A DNA stretch of 64,000 nucleotides from CAYPTB01 sp964413535. Lineage in GTDB: Bacteria; Planctomycetota; UBA1135; GCA-002686595. Position 1 is the first letter of the stretch, and each line of letters starts with the position of its first letter. Shown here piece after piece: positions 1 through 8,838 of this stretch. A program made the position numbers and the translations under genes. The notes under the pieces were generated by a model that was not told the origin of the DNA, searched no databases, and worked only from the letters and a program-made list of their open reading frames with translations. The DNA lies in contig CAYPTB010000060.1 in assembly GCA_964413535.1 (NCBI GenBank), positions 1 through 64,000 on the forward strand. The letters are read 5' to 3'.

Positions 1-893
1 AGGATCGAGCCGATCAGCACCTCGCGGCTGAAGCCCTTCTCGCTCCCGTACAGGCCGGCCATCCGGATGATCGTCACGATGCCGTCGTTGTAGATCAGGA
101 AGGCGAGGAGCATCAGGAACGCCTGCCGGTAGCGGCGGAGCTCGCGGAAGGTCTCGCCCAGGCGCCGGAACGAGGTGGCGACGGCGGATTGGCGCGGGCG
201 CTCGTCGGGCTCGATCCTGCGCGGGGGCTCGGGGACGCGCCGGAAGAGCGGGATCGAGAAGAGCGCCCACCAGACGGCGACGGAGAGGAAGGCGAGGCGC
301 GTCGGGAGCGTGCTCGCGCTCGCGTCGAGGTCGGGGCCGAAGGGCAGGCCGAACCAGTCCGGGTGCTGGATCCAGGCCAGGTTGAGGAGCAGCAGGATGC
401 CGCCGCCGAGGTAGCCGAGGGCGTAGCCCGCGGTGGAGAGCCGGTCCATCTCGCCCTCGCGCGCGACGTGCGGGAGCAGCGCGTCGTAGAAGACGAAGCT
501 GCCCGACGCGCCGATGTTCGCGAGCACGAACAGCACCATGCCGAGCAGCCAGTCGCCGCGCTCGACGAGGAACAGGCAGGCGGTCGCGGAGATGCCGATG
601 CACGCGAACAGCGCGAGGCACTTCTTCTTGATGCCGCGGTAGTCCGCCAGCGCTCCGAGCAGGGGCGACATGACCGCGACGATGCACAGAGCGATCGTCG
701 TGGCGAGCGAGTGGCGCGCGGAGGAGGTCGTGTCGTCGAGCTCCGCGGCGGCGACGGTCTTGAAGTAGATCGGCCAGATCGCCGTGATCACGGTCGTGAT
801 CAGGGCGGAGTTGGCCCAGTCGTAGAGGGCCCACGCGCGCAGCTCGGGGCGGTGCAGCGCCAGGCGCTCGAGGAGGGGCGTGCGGCCGGCCAT
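1..893 (-). CDS. MFS transporter, UMF1 family (C-terminus cut off)
   Basis: The reading frame opens at an ATG (893) and runs off the left edge, so roughly the first 297 residues are visible. The N-terminus carries WALYDWANSA at residues 21-30, the signature of UMF1/Atg22-like major facilitator proteins. Hydrophobic segments follow at regular spacing, with a basic cytoplasmic loop and the charged stretch ADYRGIKKK after the second or third helix, where MFS proteins have their loop 2-3 motif. The protein is an inner-membrane transporter, but the substrate cannot be read from the sequence. It lies upstream of nothing obvious in its own direction and is separated by 58 nt from the end of the GGDEF gene, so it may be the last gene of that transcript. 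Confidence 0.85.
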   Translation of the reverse strand, partial: MAGRTPLLERLALHRPELRAWALYDWANSALITTVITAIWPIYFKTVAAAELDDTTSSARHSLATTIALCIVAVMSPLLGALADYRGIKKKCLALFACIGISATACLFLVERGDWLLGMVLFVLANIGASGSFVFYDALLPHVAREGEMDRLSTAGYALGYLGGGILLLLNLAWIQHPDWFGLPFGPDLDASASTLPTRLAFLSVAVWWALFSIPLFRRVPEPPRRIEPDERPRQSAVATSFRRLGETFRELRRYRQAFLMLLAFLIYNDGIVTIIRMAGLYGSEKGFSREVLIGSI

Positions 894-951
894 GCTCGGC
901 GGCACGGTAGCCGGGGCCGGAGCGAGCGACAACGCCCGCGAGCGCGGCGGC

Positions 952-2898
952 TCAGGCCGACTTCGAGAGGATCGGCGGCCCGCCGTCGCGGCACACGCGG
1001 TTGCGGCCGGCGTCCTTGGCGCGGTAGACGGCGGAGTCGGCGAGCTTCAAGAGCTCGTCCACGGAGTGGAGGCCGCGGTGGATGGCGGCGACGCCCACGC
1101 TGAGCGTGACCCCGCCCGTGAAGTGCGCGGTGTCGACGGAGTGCTCCTCGATCGCCTTGCGGATGCGCTCCGCGCAGTCGACGGCGCCGTCGATGTCCGT
1201 GTCGGGGCACACGACGAGGAACTCCTCGCCGCCGATGCGCGCGACGGTGTCCATCGAGCGCACGGTGCGCCGCATGACCTCGGCAATCTGGCGCAGCACG
1301 AGGTCGCCCACGTCGTGGCCGTAGGTGTCGTTGACCTTCTTGAAGTGATCGACGTCGGCCATGACCAGCGCCAGGTTCTGGCCCTTGCGCTTCCACATCT
1401 CCCACTCTTCCTGGAGACGCTGCATGCCGTAGCGGCGGTTGGGGATGCCGGTCAGCGGATCGGTGGAGGCGGCGTTGCTCAGCTTGCGCGCCATGACGCC
1501 GAGCTTGGAGGTCGCCTCGGATTGGATGCGCTGCTCCTTCTCGACCTGCTCGCGCAGGTTGACGAGCCGCAGACCCGCGCGCACGCGCGCCAACAGGATC
1601 TTGGGGTTGAAGGGCTTGACCACGTAGTCGTCGATGCCCGACTCGAACGCCTCGACGACGCGGTCCTCCTCGCCCCGTCCTGTCAGGAGGAGGAAGTAGA
1701 CGGCACGGCCGGAGAGCTGCGCGCGGCGCAACGCCTTGCACAGGCCGATGCCGTCCATCTCGGGCATCATCCAGTCGCTGATGACGATGTGCGGGTTCCA
1801 CTCGAGCGTCAGCGCGAGCGCTTCCTTGCCGTTCTTCGCGGTCACCACTTCGTGGCCGACCTTCTTGAGGGCGCTCTCGAGCAGCCGTAGGGAGATGGCC
1901 TCGTCGTCGACGGCCAGGATGCGCAGCGGACGGAAGACGTCGGCCTCGTCGGTCTCGGCGCCGGAGGTGGTTTCGCGCGCTCGGGCGTGCACCGAGATCC
2001 GCTCGATGTGCTCGAGCGAGGGAAGCGTGGTCGTCACGACCTGGAGCGTGCGGCCCCATTCGGCCCAGGACTTCCCGAGCGCTTTGCAGAAGCGCGAGAA
2101 GTCGGCGGCGTTCATGTTGAGCTCGTAGCGGACGGTCTCCATCGCCGGCCAGAGATCGACCTGCTTCTTGGGGTTGCAGGTGCAGAAGGATGCGATCGTC
2201 CGCGCCAGCCGGAGCACGCTCATCAGCTCCTGGCCCTTCGTGCTCTTGACGCTCGTTTCGCCGTCGGGGAGCTCGAAGTGGCCGATGGCCTCGAAGAAGG
2301 AATCGGGCAGGCCCCAATCGGCGATCATGGCCAGCGAGACCTCGCGGCTGTCGATGGCGAAGCGCTCGGTCTCGAGCGCGCGCAGGCTCTGTCGGGGACT
2401 CCGCGCGTACTGCTGGAGGATCTCGGAGTAGGCGGTCGGATGGACGCTGGCCAGCGCCAGCTCGCCCACGCGCGAGAGCAGCGCGCAGGTGAACGCTTCG
2501 GTGGGAATGGAGCGATGCAACGCGCGGCTGAGCGCCTCGGCGGAGACGGCGCGCGCGAGCGAGTCGGACCAGTAGGCTTCGTAGTCGAAGGCCGGACAAC
2601 GCCCCGAGCGGTTCCCCGCCACCAGCGTGAACCCGAGCGCGAGGTTCGTGACGGACCGGATGCCGAGACGCAGGGACGCGTCCTGGACGGTTCCGATCGC
2701 TTCGCGGCTGCCCGACCTCGAGGAGTTGGCGAGCCGCAGGATGCGACCGGTCAGCGCGGGATCGGTCTGGATGGCCCCCACGAGCTCGTCGATGGCCCAG
2801 TTGTCCTCCTGGGTCAGGCACAGGATCCTCAAGCCCACTCCCGACGGGGACGGGAGCTGGCCGGAGTCCTTCAGCTCTTCGAACTCTTTGCGGATCAT
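952..2898 (-). CDS. HDOD-REC-GGDEF signalling protein (diguanylate cyclase)
   Basis: This 648-residue protein has three parts. Residues about 15-260 match the all-helical HDOD output domain. About 325-445 is a response-regulator receiver, with DD at 331-332, phosphoacceptor D375 in ISDWMMPEMDG, a threonine in LLLTG and K428 in VVKPF. About 475-640 is a GGDEF domain with intact GGEEF at 556-560, so it should make cyclic di-GMP. RSMD at 547-550, five residues before GGEEF, fits the RxxD product-inhibition site. The ATG at 2898 was chosen over the longer frame because the extra 57 upstream residues have shadow-like composition and overlap the Hpt gene. An Hpt gene lies 28 nt upstream and a paralogue beyond it, suggesting one phosphorelay cluster. 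The sensor kinase is not in the window. Confidence 0.9.
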   Translation of the reverse strand: MIRKEFEELKDSGQLPSPSGVGLRILCLTQEDNWAIDELVGAIQTDPALTGRILRLANSSRSGSREAIGTVQDASLRLGIRSVTNLALGFTLVAGNRSGRCPAFDYEAYWSDSLARAVSAEALSRALHRSIPTEAFTCALLSRVGELALASVHPTAYSEILQQYARSPRQSLRALETERFAIDSREVSLAMIADWGLPDSFFEAIGHFELPDGETSVKSTKGQELMSVLRLARTIASFCTCNPKKQVDLWPAMETVRYELNMNAADFSRFCKALGKSWAEWGRTLQVVTTTLPSLEHIERISVHARARETTSGAETDEADVFRPLRILAVDDEAISLRLLESALKKVGHEVVTAKNGKEALALTLEWNPHIVISDWMMPEMDGIGLCKALRRAQLSGRAVYFLLLTGRGEEDRVVEAFESGIDDYVVKPFNPKILLARVRAGLRLVNLREQVEKEQRIQSEATSKLGVMARKLSNAASTDPLTGIPNRRYGMQRLQEEWEMWKRKGQNLALVMADVDHFKKVNDTYGHDVGDLVLRQIAEVMRRTVRSMDTVARIGGEEFLVVCPDTDIDGAVDCAERIRKAIEEHSVDTAHFTGGVTLSVGVAAIHRGLHSVDELLKLADSAVYRAKDAGRNRVCRDGGPPILSKSA

Positions 2899-2926
2899 CG
2901 CGTTCGTCCGAACGGGTGGGGTGCGC

Positions 2927-3289
2927 TCAGATGAGCTCGGATCGCAATGCGTCTTCGACGCGCCGGAACTCTGCGTTGGATTCCGCCACGAGGGCGTCGA
3001 CACCGTCGAGGTCCTGCCCGCGACCGAGCGCTTCGATCTGGCGGAAGAGGACGGAGAGCGAGGCCGCACCGAGATTGCCGCAGCTCGATTTCAGCGAGTG
3101 AGCGATCTCCTCCACGGTCCGGGCGTCGCCCGACGTGACCGCGAGCTCCAGGTTGCGCATGCGGGGAGGAGTGTCGGAAAGGAAGAGCTCGACCAGTTCC
3201 TCGAGGAGTCCGGGTTCGCCTTCGCTCTCGAGGGCGCGCAAGCTTTCGATGACATCCGGGTCCAGGACGGGTTCTTGGCGATCGGTCAT
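2927..3289 (-). CDS. Hpt domain phosphotransfer protein
   Basis: A 120-residue, single-domain histidine phosphotransfer protein. The predicted phospho-accepting histidine is H64 in AHSLKSSCGNLGA, which matches the Hpt signature HxLKGxxxxxG with Ser in place of the first Gly. The rest is helical and acidic, as expected for the four-helix Hpt bundle. There is no membrane segment, so it is cytoplasmic. It sits between two HDOD-REC-GGDEF genes on the same strand (50 nt and 28 nt spacers). The obvious inference is that it carries phosphate between a hybrid kinase encoded elsewhere and one or both neighbouring receiver domains. Confidence 0.88.
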   Translation of the reverse strand: MTDRQEPVLDPDVIESLRALESEGEPGLLEELVELFLSDTPPRMRNLELAVTSGDARTVEEIAHSLKSSCGNLGAASLSVLFRQIEALGRGQDLDGVDALVAESNAEFRRVEDALRSELI

Positions 3290-3339
3290 GGGAAGACCTG
3301 GGTTTCCTCGTACGCGACGGAGAAGCGGTGGGGGCGCCT

Positions 3340-5343
3340 TCAGGCGGCCTCGTCACCTTCGGCCCTCGCCGGCCTCGAAGAGGAGTCATTCCCGCCGTTC
3401 TCGCTCCTCTTTCGCTCGCACTCCGGGACGTCCCCGGCGATCGAAGCGGCGCAGGTCCGATCGCGGCCCTCGTCCTTGGCTCGGAAGACGGCTCGATCGG
3501 CCGCGCGCAGGAGGTCCTCCACGCTCCGCATCTCGTGCGTGCGAGCGGCGACGCCCGCGCTCACGGTCACTTCCTCGTCGAAGGGAGTCCGTGCGGCGAC
3601 CTGATTGCGAATCGCTTTCCGGATCCGTTCGGCGCACTGGAAGGTCTCTTCCAGCTCGGCGCCGCGGCAGATGACGAGGAACTCCTCGCCCCCGAAGCGG
3701 CAGGCGAACTCGTTGCGCCGCGTCGTCCGTCCCAGGACGTCGGCGACGCTGCGCAGGACGAGATCGCCGATCTCGTGGCCGTACTTGTCGTTGACCCGTT
3801 TGAAGTGGTCGACGTCGAGCATCACGAGGGAGAGCGGCGAGTCGGAGGACTCGGCCGTGGCCCATTCCTCCTGGAGCCTGCGGACGGCATGGCGGCGGTT
3901 GGGCAGGTTCGTCAGCGAGTCGGTCGACGCTGCCTCCTTCACGCGACCTGCGAACACGCTCATCCTCACGAGTTGCTGGCGGATGAGGCGTTGATCGTCC
4001 GCGTGCTGATCACGCAGGTCGATCACGCGTCGAGCGGCGGTCATGCGCGCGAGCAGCACACCGGGCTTCGTCGGCTTCGTCAGGAAGTCGTCCACGCCGG
4101 CTTCGAAGGCCGCCGTCAAGTGCTCTTCCTCGTCGCGGCCGGTGAGCAGGATGAAGAAGACGTGGCGCCCGGCTTCGTAGCGGCGCAGCGCCCGGCAGAG
4201 CTCGAGACCGTCCATCTCGGGCATGACCCAGTCCGCGACGACGACGTCGGGGGAGCGCCGGAGCACGCCCTGCAGAGCCTGTTGACCGTCGAGCGCTGTC
4301 TGGACGTCGTGTCCGTAGCGCACGAGCTGTTCCTTCAGGATCCGCACGGCGATCGGATCGTCGTCGACCACGAGCACGCTGAGCGGGCGATCGCCCGCGC
4401 GGCGCTCGCGCGCGACGGCCAACGCAAGGATGCGGCGGTCGACGGTCGCGGTCTGGTCGAGGGCGAGGAACGAGGTCGTCGGCCGGGTGCGAACGCCGAG
4501 GTCCTCCCCCCACTCCCACCAGGCGTGCAGGACCGCATCGCCGAGGACGGCGAAGGCGTCGCGCTCGATGCCGAACTCGCGGCGCTCGTTCACGAGGTCG
4601 GCCCAGCGCTCCTGGCGAGCCTCTCCGTCCAGCGAGCAGATGGCCGCCAGACGCTCTGCGACGACGAGCAGTCTCTCGGCGTCGAACGGGCGCTCCGAGT
4701 CGCACATGCGCGCGAGCATGTCGAGGGTACGCGCGGGGAACGAGAACTCCTCCAGCAGCGCGTGCGACAACTGCACGTGATCGATGCCGAATCGACTCGT
4801 CTCGGCGGCGCGCAGCGTCTCGAGCGACTCGGGTGCACAGCCGGAAACCACTTCCGAGTAGTCGGCGGGGAACGCCGAAGCGAGCGCCAGCGAACCGATG
4901 CGCCAGAAGAACGCGGCGAGGAAAGCCTCCACGTGCATGGCGGAGCCGAGCTCTTGCGCCAGCAGTTGCGAAGCGACGGCGCAAGCGAGCGACTGCGACC
5001 AGAAAGCGTCGTACGGGAAGCCCTCGCATCGGCCGACGCGATTCGCGGCGACGAGTCGGAAGGCCAACGCCGCGCTGCGCAAGAGCGTGGGGTCCGTGTC
5101 CCCGCGCAGATCGAGGCGCCGGTCGCTCTTCCCTCCGTGAACGAGGCGGGCGAGGAGCAGGGCGAGCTGGTCGTCTTCCTCGAGCACCTTGCCGAGCGCG
5201 ATCCCGGCTCCCTCGCCCGCCAGCAGCGGCTCCGCGCCGGCGAAGGACAGGCCGGGCATCGAGCCGGCGGCTCTGAGCTCGCGGTAACGGCTGCGATGGA
5301 CCGCGGCTCGGTCCGGCTTGCCTTTCTGTTCGTCGCGACGCAT
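3340..5343 (-). CDS. HDOD-REC-GGDEF signalling protein, second paralogue
   Basis: A 667-residue paralogue of the gene at 952-2898 with the same order: HDOD-like helical region (about 50-290), receiver (VLVVDDDP, phospho-Asp in VADWVMPEMDG, Lys in FLTKPTKP) and GGDEF domain with intact GGEEF. Its I-site position reads RRNE instead of RxxD, so product inhibition may be weaker than in the paralogue. The C-terminal tail is charged and low complexity. I chose ATG 5343 because a GGGGA stretch sits just upstream; a GTG at 5358 in the same frame is the alternative. It is the first gene of the apparent signalling cluster and lies about 180 nt downstream of lipB. Confidence 0.88.
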   Translation of the reverse strand: MRRDEQKGKPDRAAVHRSRYRELRAAGSMPGLSFAGAEPLLAGEGAGIALGKVLEEDDQLALLLARLVHGGKSDRRLDLRGDTDPTLLRSAALAFRLVAANRVGRCEGFPYDAFWSQSLACAVASQLLAQELGSAMHVEAFLAAFFWRIGSLALASAFPADYSEVVSGCAPESLETLRAAETSRFGIDHVQLSHALLEEFSFPARTLDMLARMCDSERPFDAERLLVVAERLAAICSLDGEARQERWADLVNERREFGIERDAFAVLGDAVLHAWWEWGEDLGVRTRPTTSFLALDQTATVDRRILALAVARERRAGDRPLSVLVVDDDPIAVRILKEQLVRYGHDVQTALDGQQALQGVLRRSPDVVVADWVMPEMDGLELCRALRRYEAGRHVFFILLTGRDEEEHLTAAFEAGVDDFLTKPTKPGVLLARMTAARRVIDLRDQHADDQRLIRQQLVRMSVFAGRVKEAASTDSLTNLPNRRHAVRRLQEEWATAESSDSPLSLVMLDVDHFKRVNDKYGHEIGDLVLRSVADVLGRTTRRNEFACRFGGEEFLVICRGAELEETFQCAERIRKAIRNQVAARTPFDEEVTVSAGVAARTHEMRSVEDLLRAADRAVFRAKDEGRDRTCAASIAGDVPECERKRSENGGNDSSSRPARAEGDEAA

Positions 5344-5524
5344 GTCCGTCCCCGACACGGAGGAAACGGCGGAGCACTGGCTCCGTCCGTCGCGTTCTCT
5401 TCCTCGCCTCGCGCGGGCGGCCCTGCTTCATCGAACGCGAGGTCGGGGAACTTGCGCCGCCACGCCGACTTCTCGCGCGCTCGCAGCGAAGCATCTCCGC
5501 GCGAGTGGCGAATCGCTTTCCGGA

Positions 5525-6244
5525 TCAACCCGGCCAGATCGGGAGATCCGGGTAGCCGCAGGAGTCCGGCGTCCCTGGCGTGTCGAGCGTGGGCGGATCG
5601 GGGAGCCGCAGGTCGAAGATCCCGCACACGTGCTTCACGACCAACACCTGGAACAAGAGGCTGCCCGGAGGGAGCTCCGTGTGCTCGGCCAGGTTCGTCA
5701 TCACGGACGAGTCCAACCCGCACGGGCGGAAAGCGCTCCAGGCGGCGAGGTCGGTGCGCAGGTTGAGGGCGAAGCCGTGGTAGGTCACCCAACTCTTCGC
5801 GGCGACACCGATCGAGCACACCTTCCGGTCGCCGATCCACACCCCCGTGAGGCCGGGTCGGCGGCGCCCCTCGACCTCGAGCTCCGCGAGGCAACGGATG
5901 ACGACCTCTTCGAGATCGCGCAGGTAACGGTGCAGGTCGCGCCGAGATTCGGGCAGCGCGAGGATCGGATAGGCCACGAGCTGACCCGGCCCGTGATAGG
6001 TCGCTTCGCCGCCGCGCTCGATCTCGACGACCTCGAGCTCCGTCGACGGCCGCTCGTCCTTGTGCGTGCCGCGGCCGACCGTGACGACGGCCTCGTGCTC
6101 CGTGAGGACGAGCACGTCGCCGACCTCGCCGCGGATGCGCTGGTCGACGAGCTCCTTCTGGAGGGCGTATGCGTCGCGGTAGCGGGTGAAGCCGATCTGG
6201 CGCACCTCGAGGACTCGATCCCCTCGTTCGGGTCGAGCCGTCAC
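5525..6244 (-). CDS. lipB: Octanoyltransferase LipB
   Basis: LipB moves octanoate from octanoyl-ACP to the lipoyl domains of 2-oxoacid dehydrogenase E2 proteins; LipA then inserts the sulfurs. The 239-residue protein shows RGGEATYHGPGQLVAYP (about 77-93), the family signature; the conserved Lys/substrate segment GDRKVCSIGV; and the catalytic cysteine in FRPCGL. It starts with GTG one nucleotide after the lpdA stop codon, so it is translationally coupled to E3. With lipA at the head of the same transcript, the operon carries both steps of endogenous lipoate assembly beside the E2 that needs it. The last 25 or so residues are Pro-rich and probably not part of the fold. Confidence 0.95.
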   Translation of the reverse strand: MTARPERGDRVLEVRQIGFTRYRDAYALQKELVDQRIRGEVGDVLVLTEHEAVVTVGRGTHKDERPSTELEVVEIERGGEATYHGPGQLVAYPILALPESRRDLHRYLRDLEEVVIRCLAELEVEGRRRPGLTGVWIGDRKVCSIGVAAKSWVTYHGFALNLRTDLAAWSAFRPCGLDSSVMTNLAEHTELPPGSLLFQVLVVKHVCGIFDLRLPDPPTLDTPGTPDSCGYPDLPIWPG

Positions 6245-6245
6245 G

Positions 6246-7643
6246 TCACTTCTTCTGGAAGATGTGCACGGCCATCGTGTGCACGGCTTCCGCGGCTTCC
6301 ATCATCACCTCGGGCAACGTTGGGTGTGCGTGGATGGTGCGTGCGATGTCCTCGGAGGTCGCGCCCATCTCGATCGCGAGGGCGGCCTCGGCGATGAGCT
6401 CGGTCACCTCGGGGCCGACCATGTGCACGCCGAGCACCTCGTCGGTCTTCGCGTCCGCGATGATCTTGACGAAGCCCTCGGTGTCCATGAGCGCCATGGC
6501 GCGGCCCGACGCCGCGAAAGGGAACGTCCCGGTGACGATCTCGCGACCCCCGGCTCTCGCCTCGTTCTCCTGCAGACCGACCGACGCCATCTCCGGCGAC
6601 GTGAAGATGACGGCGGGCACGCAGCGGACGTCGTACGCTTCCTGCTTGCCGGCGATGACGGCGGCGGCGACGAGACCTTCTCGGCTGCCTTTGTGCGCCA
6701 GCATCGGCTGGCCGGCGATGTCGCCGATCGCGTAGACGTTCTGGACCTTCGTGCGGCGCTGCGCGTCGACCTCGAGGAAGCCGCCCTTCGTGGGCGCGAG
6801 CCCGACGTTCTCGAGGCCGAGACCTTCGCTGTACGGCTTGCGTCCCACGGTGCACAGGATCTGGTCGCAGGCGATCGTGTCTTCGCCCTTCTCTCCCTTC
6901 ACCTTGACGAAGTACTGGCCGCCGTTCTTCTCGTAACTCTGCGCAGAGGTCTTCGTCAGGAGCTCGACCTTCGCCTTCTTCATCGCGCGTTCGATGACCT
7001 TGACGCAGTCCTTGTCCTGGCCGGGGAGCGCGCCTTCGGTGAACTCGACGACCGTCACTTTGCTCCCGAGCTTGTTGTACATGAGGCCGAGCTCGAGCCC
7101 GATGTAGCCGCCGCCGATGACGAGCAGGTGCTTCGGGATCTTCGCGGGACGCAGCGCGCCGGTCGAGGACCACACCTGCTGCTCGTCGATGGCGAAGCCG
7201 GGGATGGAGCTCGGAACCGATCCGGTGGCGATGACGATGTCGTCGCAGGTGAGCTTCTTCTCGCCACCCTTTCCCTTCACCGCCACGGTGTTCTTGTCGC
7301 GGATCGTCGCCGTTCCCTCGATCCATTCGATGCCGTGGTTCTTGAAGAGGCCGCCGATGCCTCCCGTGAGCTTTCCGACGATCCCCTCCTTCCACTGGAC
7401 GAGCTTCGCGACGTCGATCTCGACGCCGGAGAAGCGGATGCCCATGGCGTCGGCCTTGCGCGCCTTGTCGAGCAGCGCGCCTGCCGCGATCAAGGCCTTC
7501 GAGGGAATGCAGCCCACGTTCAAGCAAGTGCCGCCCAAGTACTCCTTCTCGACGACGATCACGTCCTGTCCGAGTTGCTTCAGACGGATGGCACACACGT
7601 AGCCGGCGGGTCCGGCACCGATCACGACGACTTTGCGGGGCAT
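6246..7643 (-). CDS. lpdA: Dihydrolipoyl dehydrogenase (E3)
   Basis: This FAD flavoenzyme reoxidises the dihydrolipoyl group of E2 and reduces NAD+. The 465-residue length is typical. The N-terminal Rossmann motif is VIGAGPAGYVCA, followed by the redox-active disulfide in GGTCLNVGCIPSKAL. A second nucleotide-binding motif, VIGGGYIGLELG, lies mid-protein, and the FAD-contacting YAIGDIAGQPMLAHKG is present. The C-terminal catalytic segment GVHMVGPEVTELIAE is followed by HAHPTLPE, which holds the His-Glu pair. It lies 48 nt after one E1-alpha gene and abuts lipB. It is the only E3 seen here and presumably serves the adjacent complex, and perhaps others in the cell. Confidence 0.97.
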   Translation of the reverse strand: MPRKVVVIGAGPAGYVCAIRLKQLGQDVIVVEKEYLGGTCLNVGCIPSKALIAAGALLDKARKADAMGIRFSGVEIDVAKLVQWKEGIVGKLTGGIGGLFKNHGIEWIEGTATIRDKNTVAVKGKGGEKKLTCDDIVIATGSVPSSIPGFAIDEQQVWSSTGALRPAKIPKHLLVIGGGYIGLELGLMYNKLGSKVTVVEFTEGALPGQDKDCVKVIERAMKKAKVELLTKTSAQSYEKNGGQYFVKVKGEKGEDTIACDQILCTVGRKPYSEGLGLENVGLAPTKGGFLEVDAQRRTKVQNVYAIGDIAGQPMLAHKGSREGLVAAAVIAGKQEAYDVRCVPAVIFTSPEMASVGLQENEARAGGREIVTGTFPFAASGRAMALMDTEGFVKIIADAKTDEVLGVHMVGPEVTELIAEAALAIEMGATSEDIARTIHAHPTLPEVMMEAAEAVHTMAVHIFQKK

Positions 7644-7691
7644 GACGACCTCCGAAGATGCCTCGAGGGGTAGCGAGAGCAGAGCCTGTTG

Positions 7692-8810
7692 CTAGAGCGG
7701 GAAGGCTCCGTCACCGGGTCGCGCAGAGCCGCGGCGCTCGGCCACCTCGATGAACCGGTTGTACTGGAGCCGCAAGTGGCGCGGCACCGCGGCGTAGACG
7801 TCTTCGACGAGCGTCTTGAGCGCCATCGGGTCCGCGGCTTCCTGCGTGCGAATCTCGGCGTCGATCTCCCCCACGAGCTCGGCCTCGAGCTCGTCCTGCT
7901 CGCCCGCGCCGAGCACGCCCCGCGCGACCAGGAAACCGGCGAAGCGCTTGATCGGGTCGAGCTCCGCCCACGCATCCACTTCAGCCTGATCGCGATAGCG
8001 CGTCGGATCGTCGGAGCTCGAGTGCCCCAGCATGCGGTAGGTCTTCAGGACGAGCAGCGAAGGCTGACTATCGCGTCGAGCGCTCTCGACCAAGGCGCGC
8101 GTTGCCTGATACGCGGCCAGGACGTCGTTGCCGTCCACTTCGTGCGCGGGAATGCCGTAGCAAGCTCCCTTGGCGACGAAGGGCGCGGCCGACTGATCCT
8201 TCGAGGGAACGGAGATCGCCCACCCGTTGTCGACGCACAGGAACACGCACGGGGCGCGCCAGACGCCGGCGAAATTGAGTCCGGAGTGGAAGCCGTTGGA
8301 GCTCGTTGCGCCGTCGCCGAAGTAGATCGCGTGGACCTCGTCCACTCCGCGGAGCTTCGCGGCGTAGGCGGCGCCGACGCCGTGAACGATCTGCGTTCCG
8401 ATCACCGAGGACCAGCTCGGGTAGTGGGAGGGAGCATGCTGCAAGTGATTGCACATCTGCCGTCCCTTGGCCGTGTCGTTCGAGTTGCAGTACATCTGCG
8501 CGATGTACTCGGAGAGCGGGAGCCCGCGCATCAGCGCCGCTCCCCCCTCGCGCAAACCCGACCACATCCAGTCCTTGGGTTCGAGCGCAGCCGCCGAGCC
8601 GATCATGGCCGCCTCGAGTCCGAGCATCGAGCCGACGAATCCGATGCGCCCCGAGCGTTGGAGCTTCAACATGCGCTGGTCGACGGCGCGCACGCGCAAC
8701 ATGTGCACGAAGAGCCCCTTGAGGAAGGGGGCCGGAAGCTCCGGATCGCTCCCGCACAGCTTCCCCTCGGCGTCGAGGATCCGCGGACGGATGGTGGTGA
8801 TCGAGCTCAC
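7692..8810 (-). CDS. 2-oxoacid dehydrogenase E1 alpha (copy 1)
   Basis: Thiamine-diphosphate-dependent E1 alpha subunit, 372 residues. The ThDP/Mg motif begins at GDGATSSNGFHSGLNFAGVW and ends at VDNGWAIS. GHSSSDDPTRYR is the phosphorylation-loop-like segment typical of branched-chain 2-oxoacid dehydrogenase (BCKDH-type) E1 alpha. The start is a GTG, with AAGAGGAG about 13 nt upstream as ribosome binding site. It lies between E2 and lpdA. A second E1 alpha of equal length (11641-12759) is in the same operon, but there is only one E1 beta. The two could be alternative partners giving different substrate ranges. Pyruvate versus branched-chain specificity cannot be settled by reading. Confidence 0.92.
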   Translation of the reverse strand: MSSITTIRPRILDAEGKLCGSDPELPAPFLKGLFVHMLRVRAVDQRMLKLQRSGRIGFVGSMLGLEAAMIGSAAALEPKDWMWSGLREGGAALMRGLPLSEYIAQMYCNSNDTAKGRQMCNHLQHAPSHYPSWSSVIGTQIVHGVGAAYAAKLRGVDEVHAIYFGDGATSSNGFHSGLNFAGVWRAPCVFLCVDNGWAISVPSKDQSAAPFVAKGACYGIPAHEVDGNDVLAAYQATRALVESARRDSQPSLLVLKTYRMLGHSSSDDPTRYRDQAEVDAWAELDPIKRFAGFLVARGVLGAGEQDELEAELVGEIDAEIRTQEAADPMALKTLVEDVYAAVPRHLRLQYNRFIEVAERRGSARPGDGAFPL

Positions 8811-8838
8811 GTGCCGCGAAGGCTCCTCTTCCTGGACA

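Noticed and set aside
800..2821. Long minus-strand frame of about 670 codons overlapping the first GGDEF gene
   Set aside because: It is rich in Arg, Ala, Gly and Pro with no domain, as expected for an off-frame reading of high-GC DNA. The HDOD-REC-GGDEF frame explains the region.
3328..5766. Plus-strand frame of about 810 codons antisense to the second GGDEF gene
   Set aside because: It is the mirror of a real gene in high-GC DNA. No motif was seen and it runs through the GGDEF, REC and HDOD coding region.
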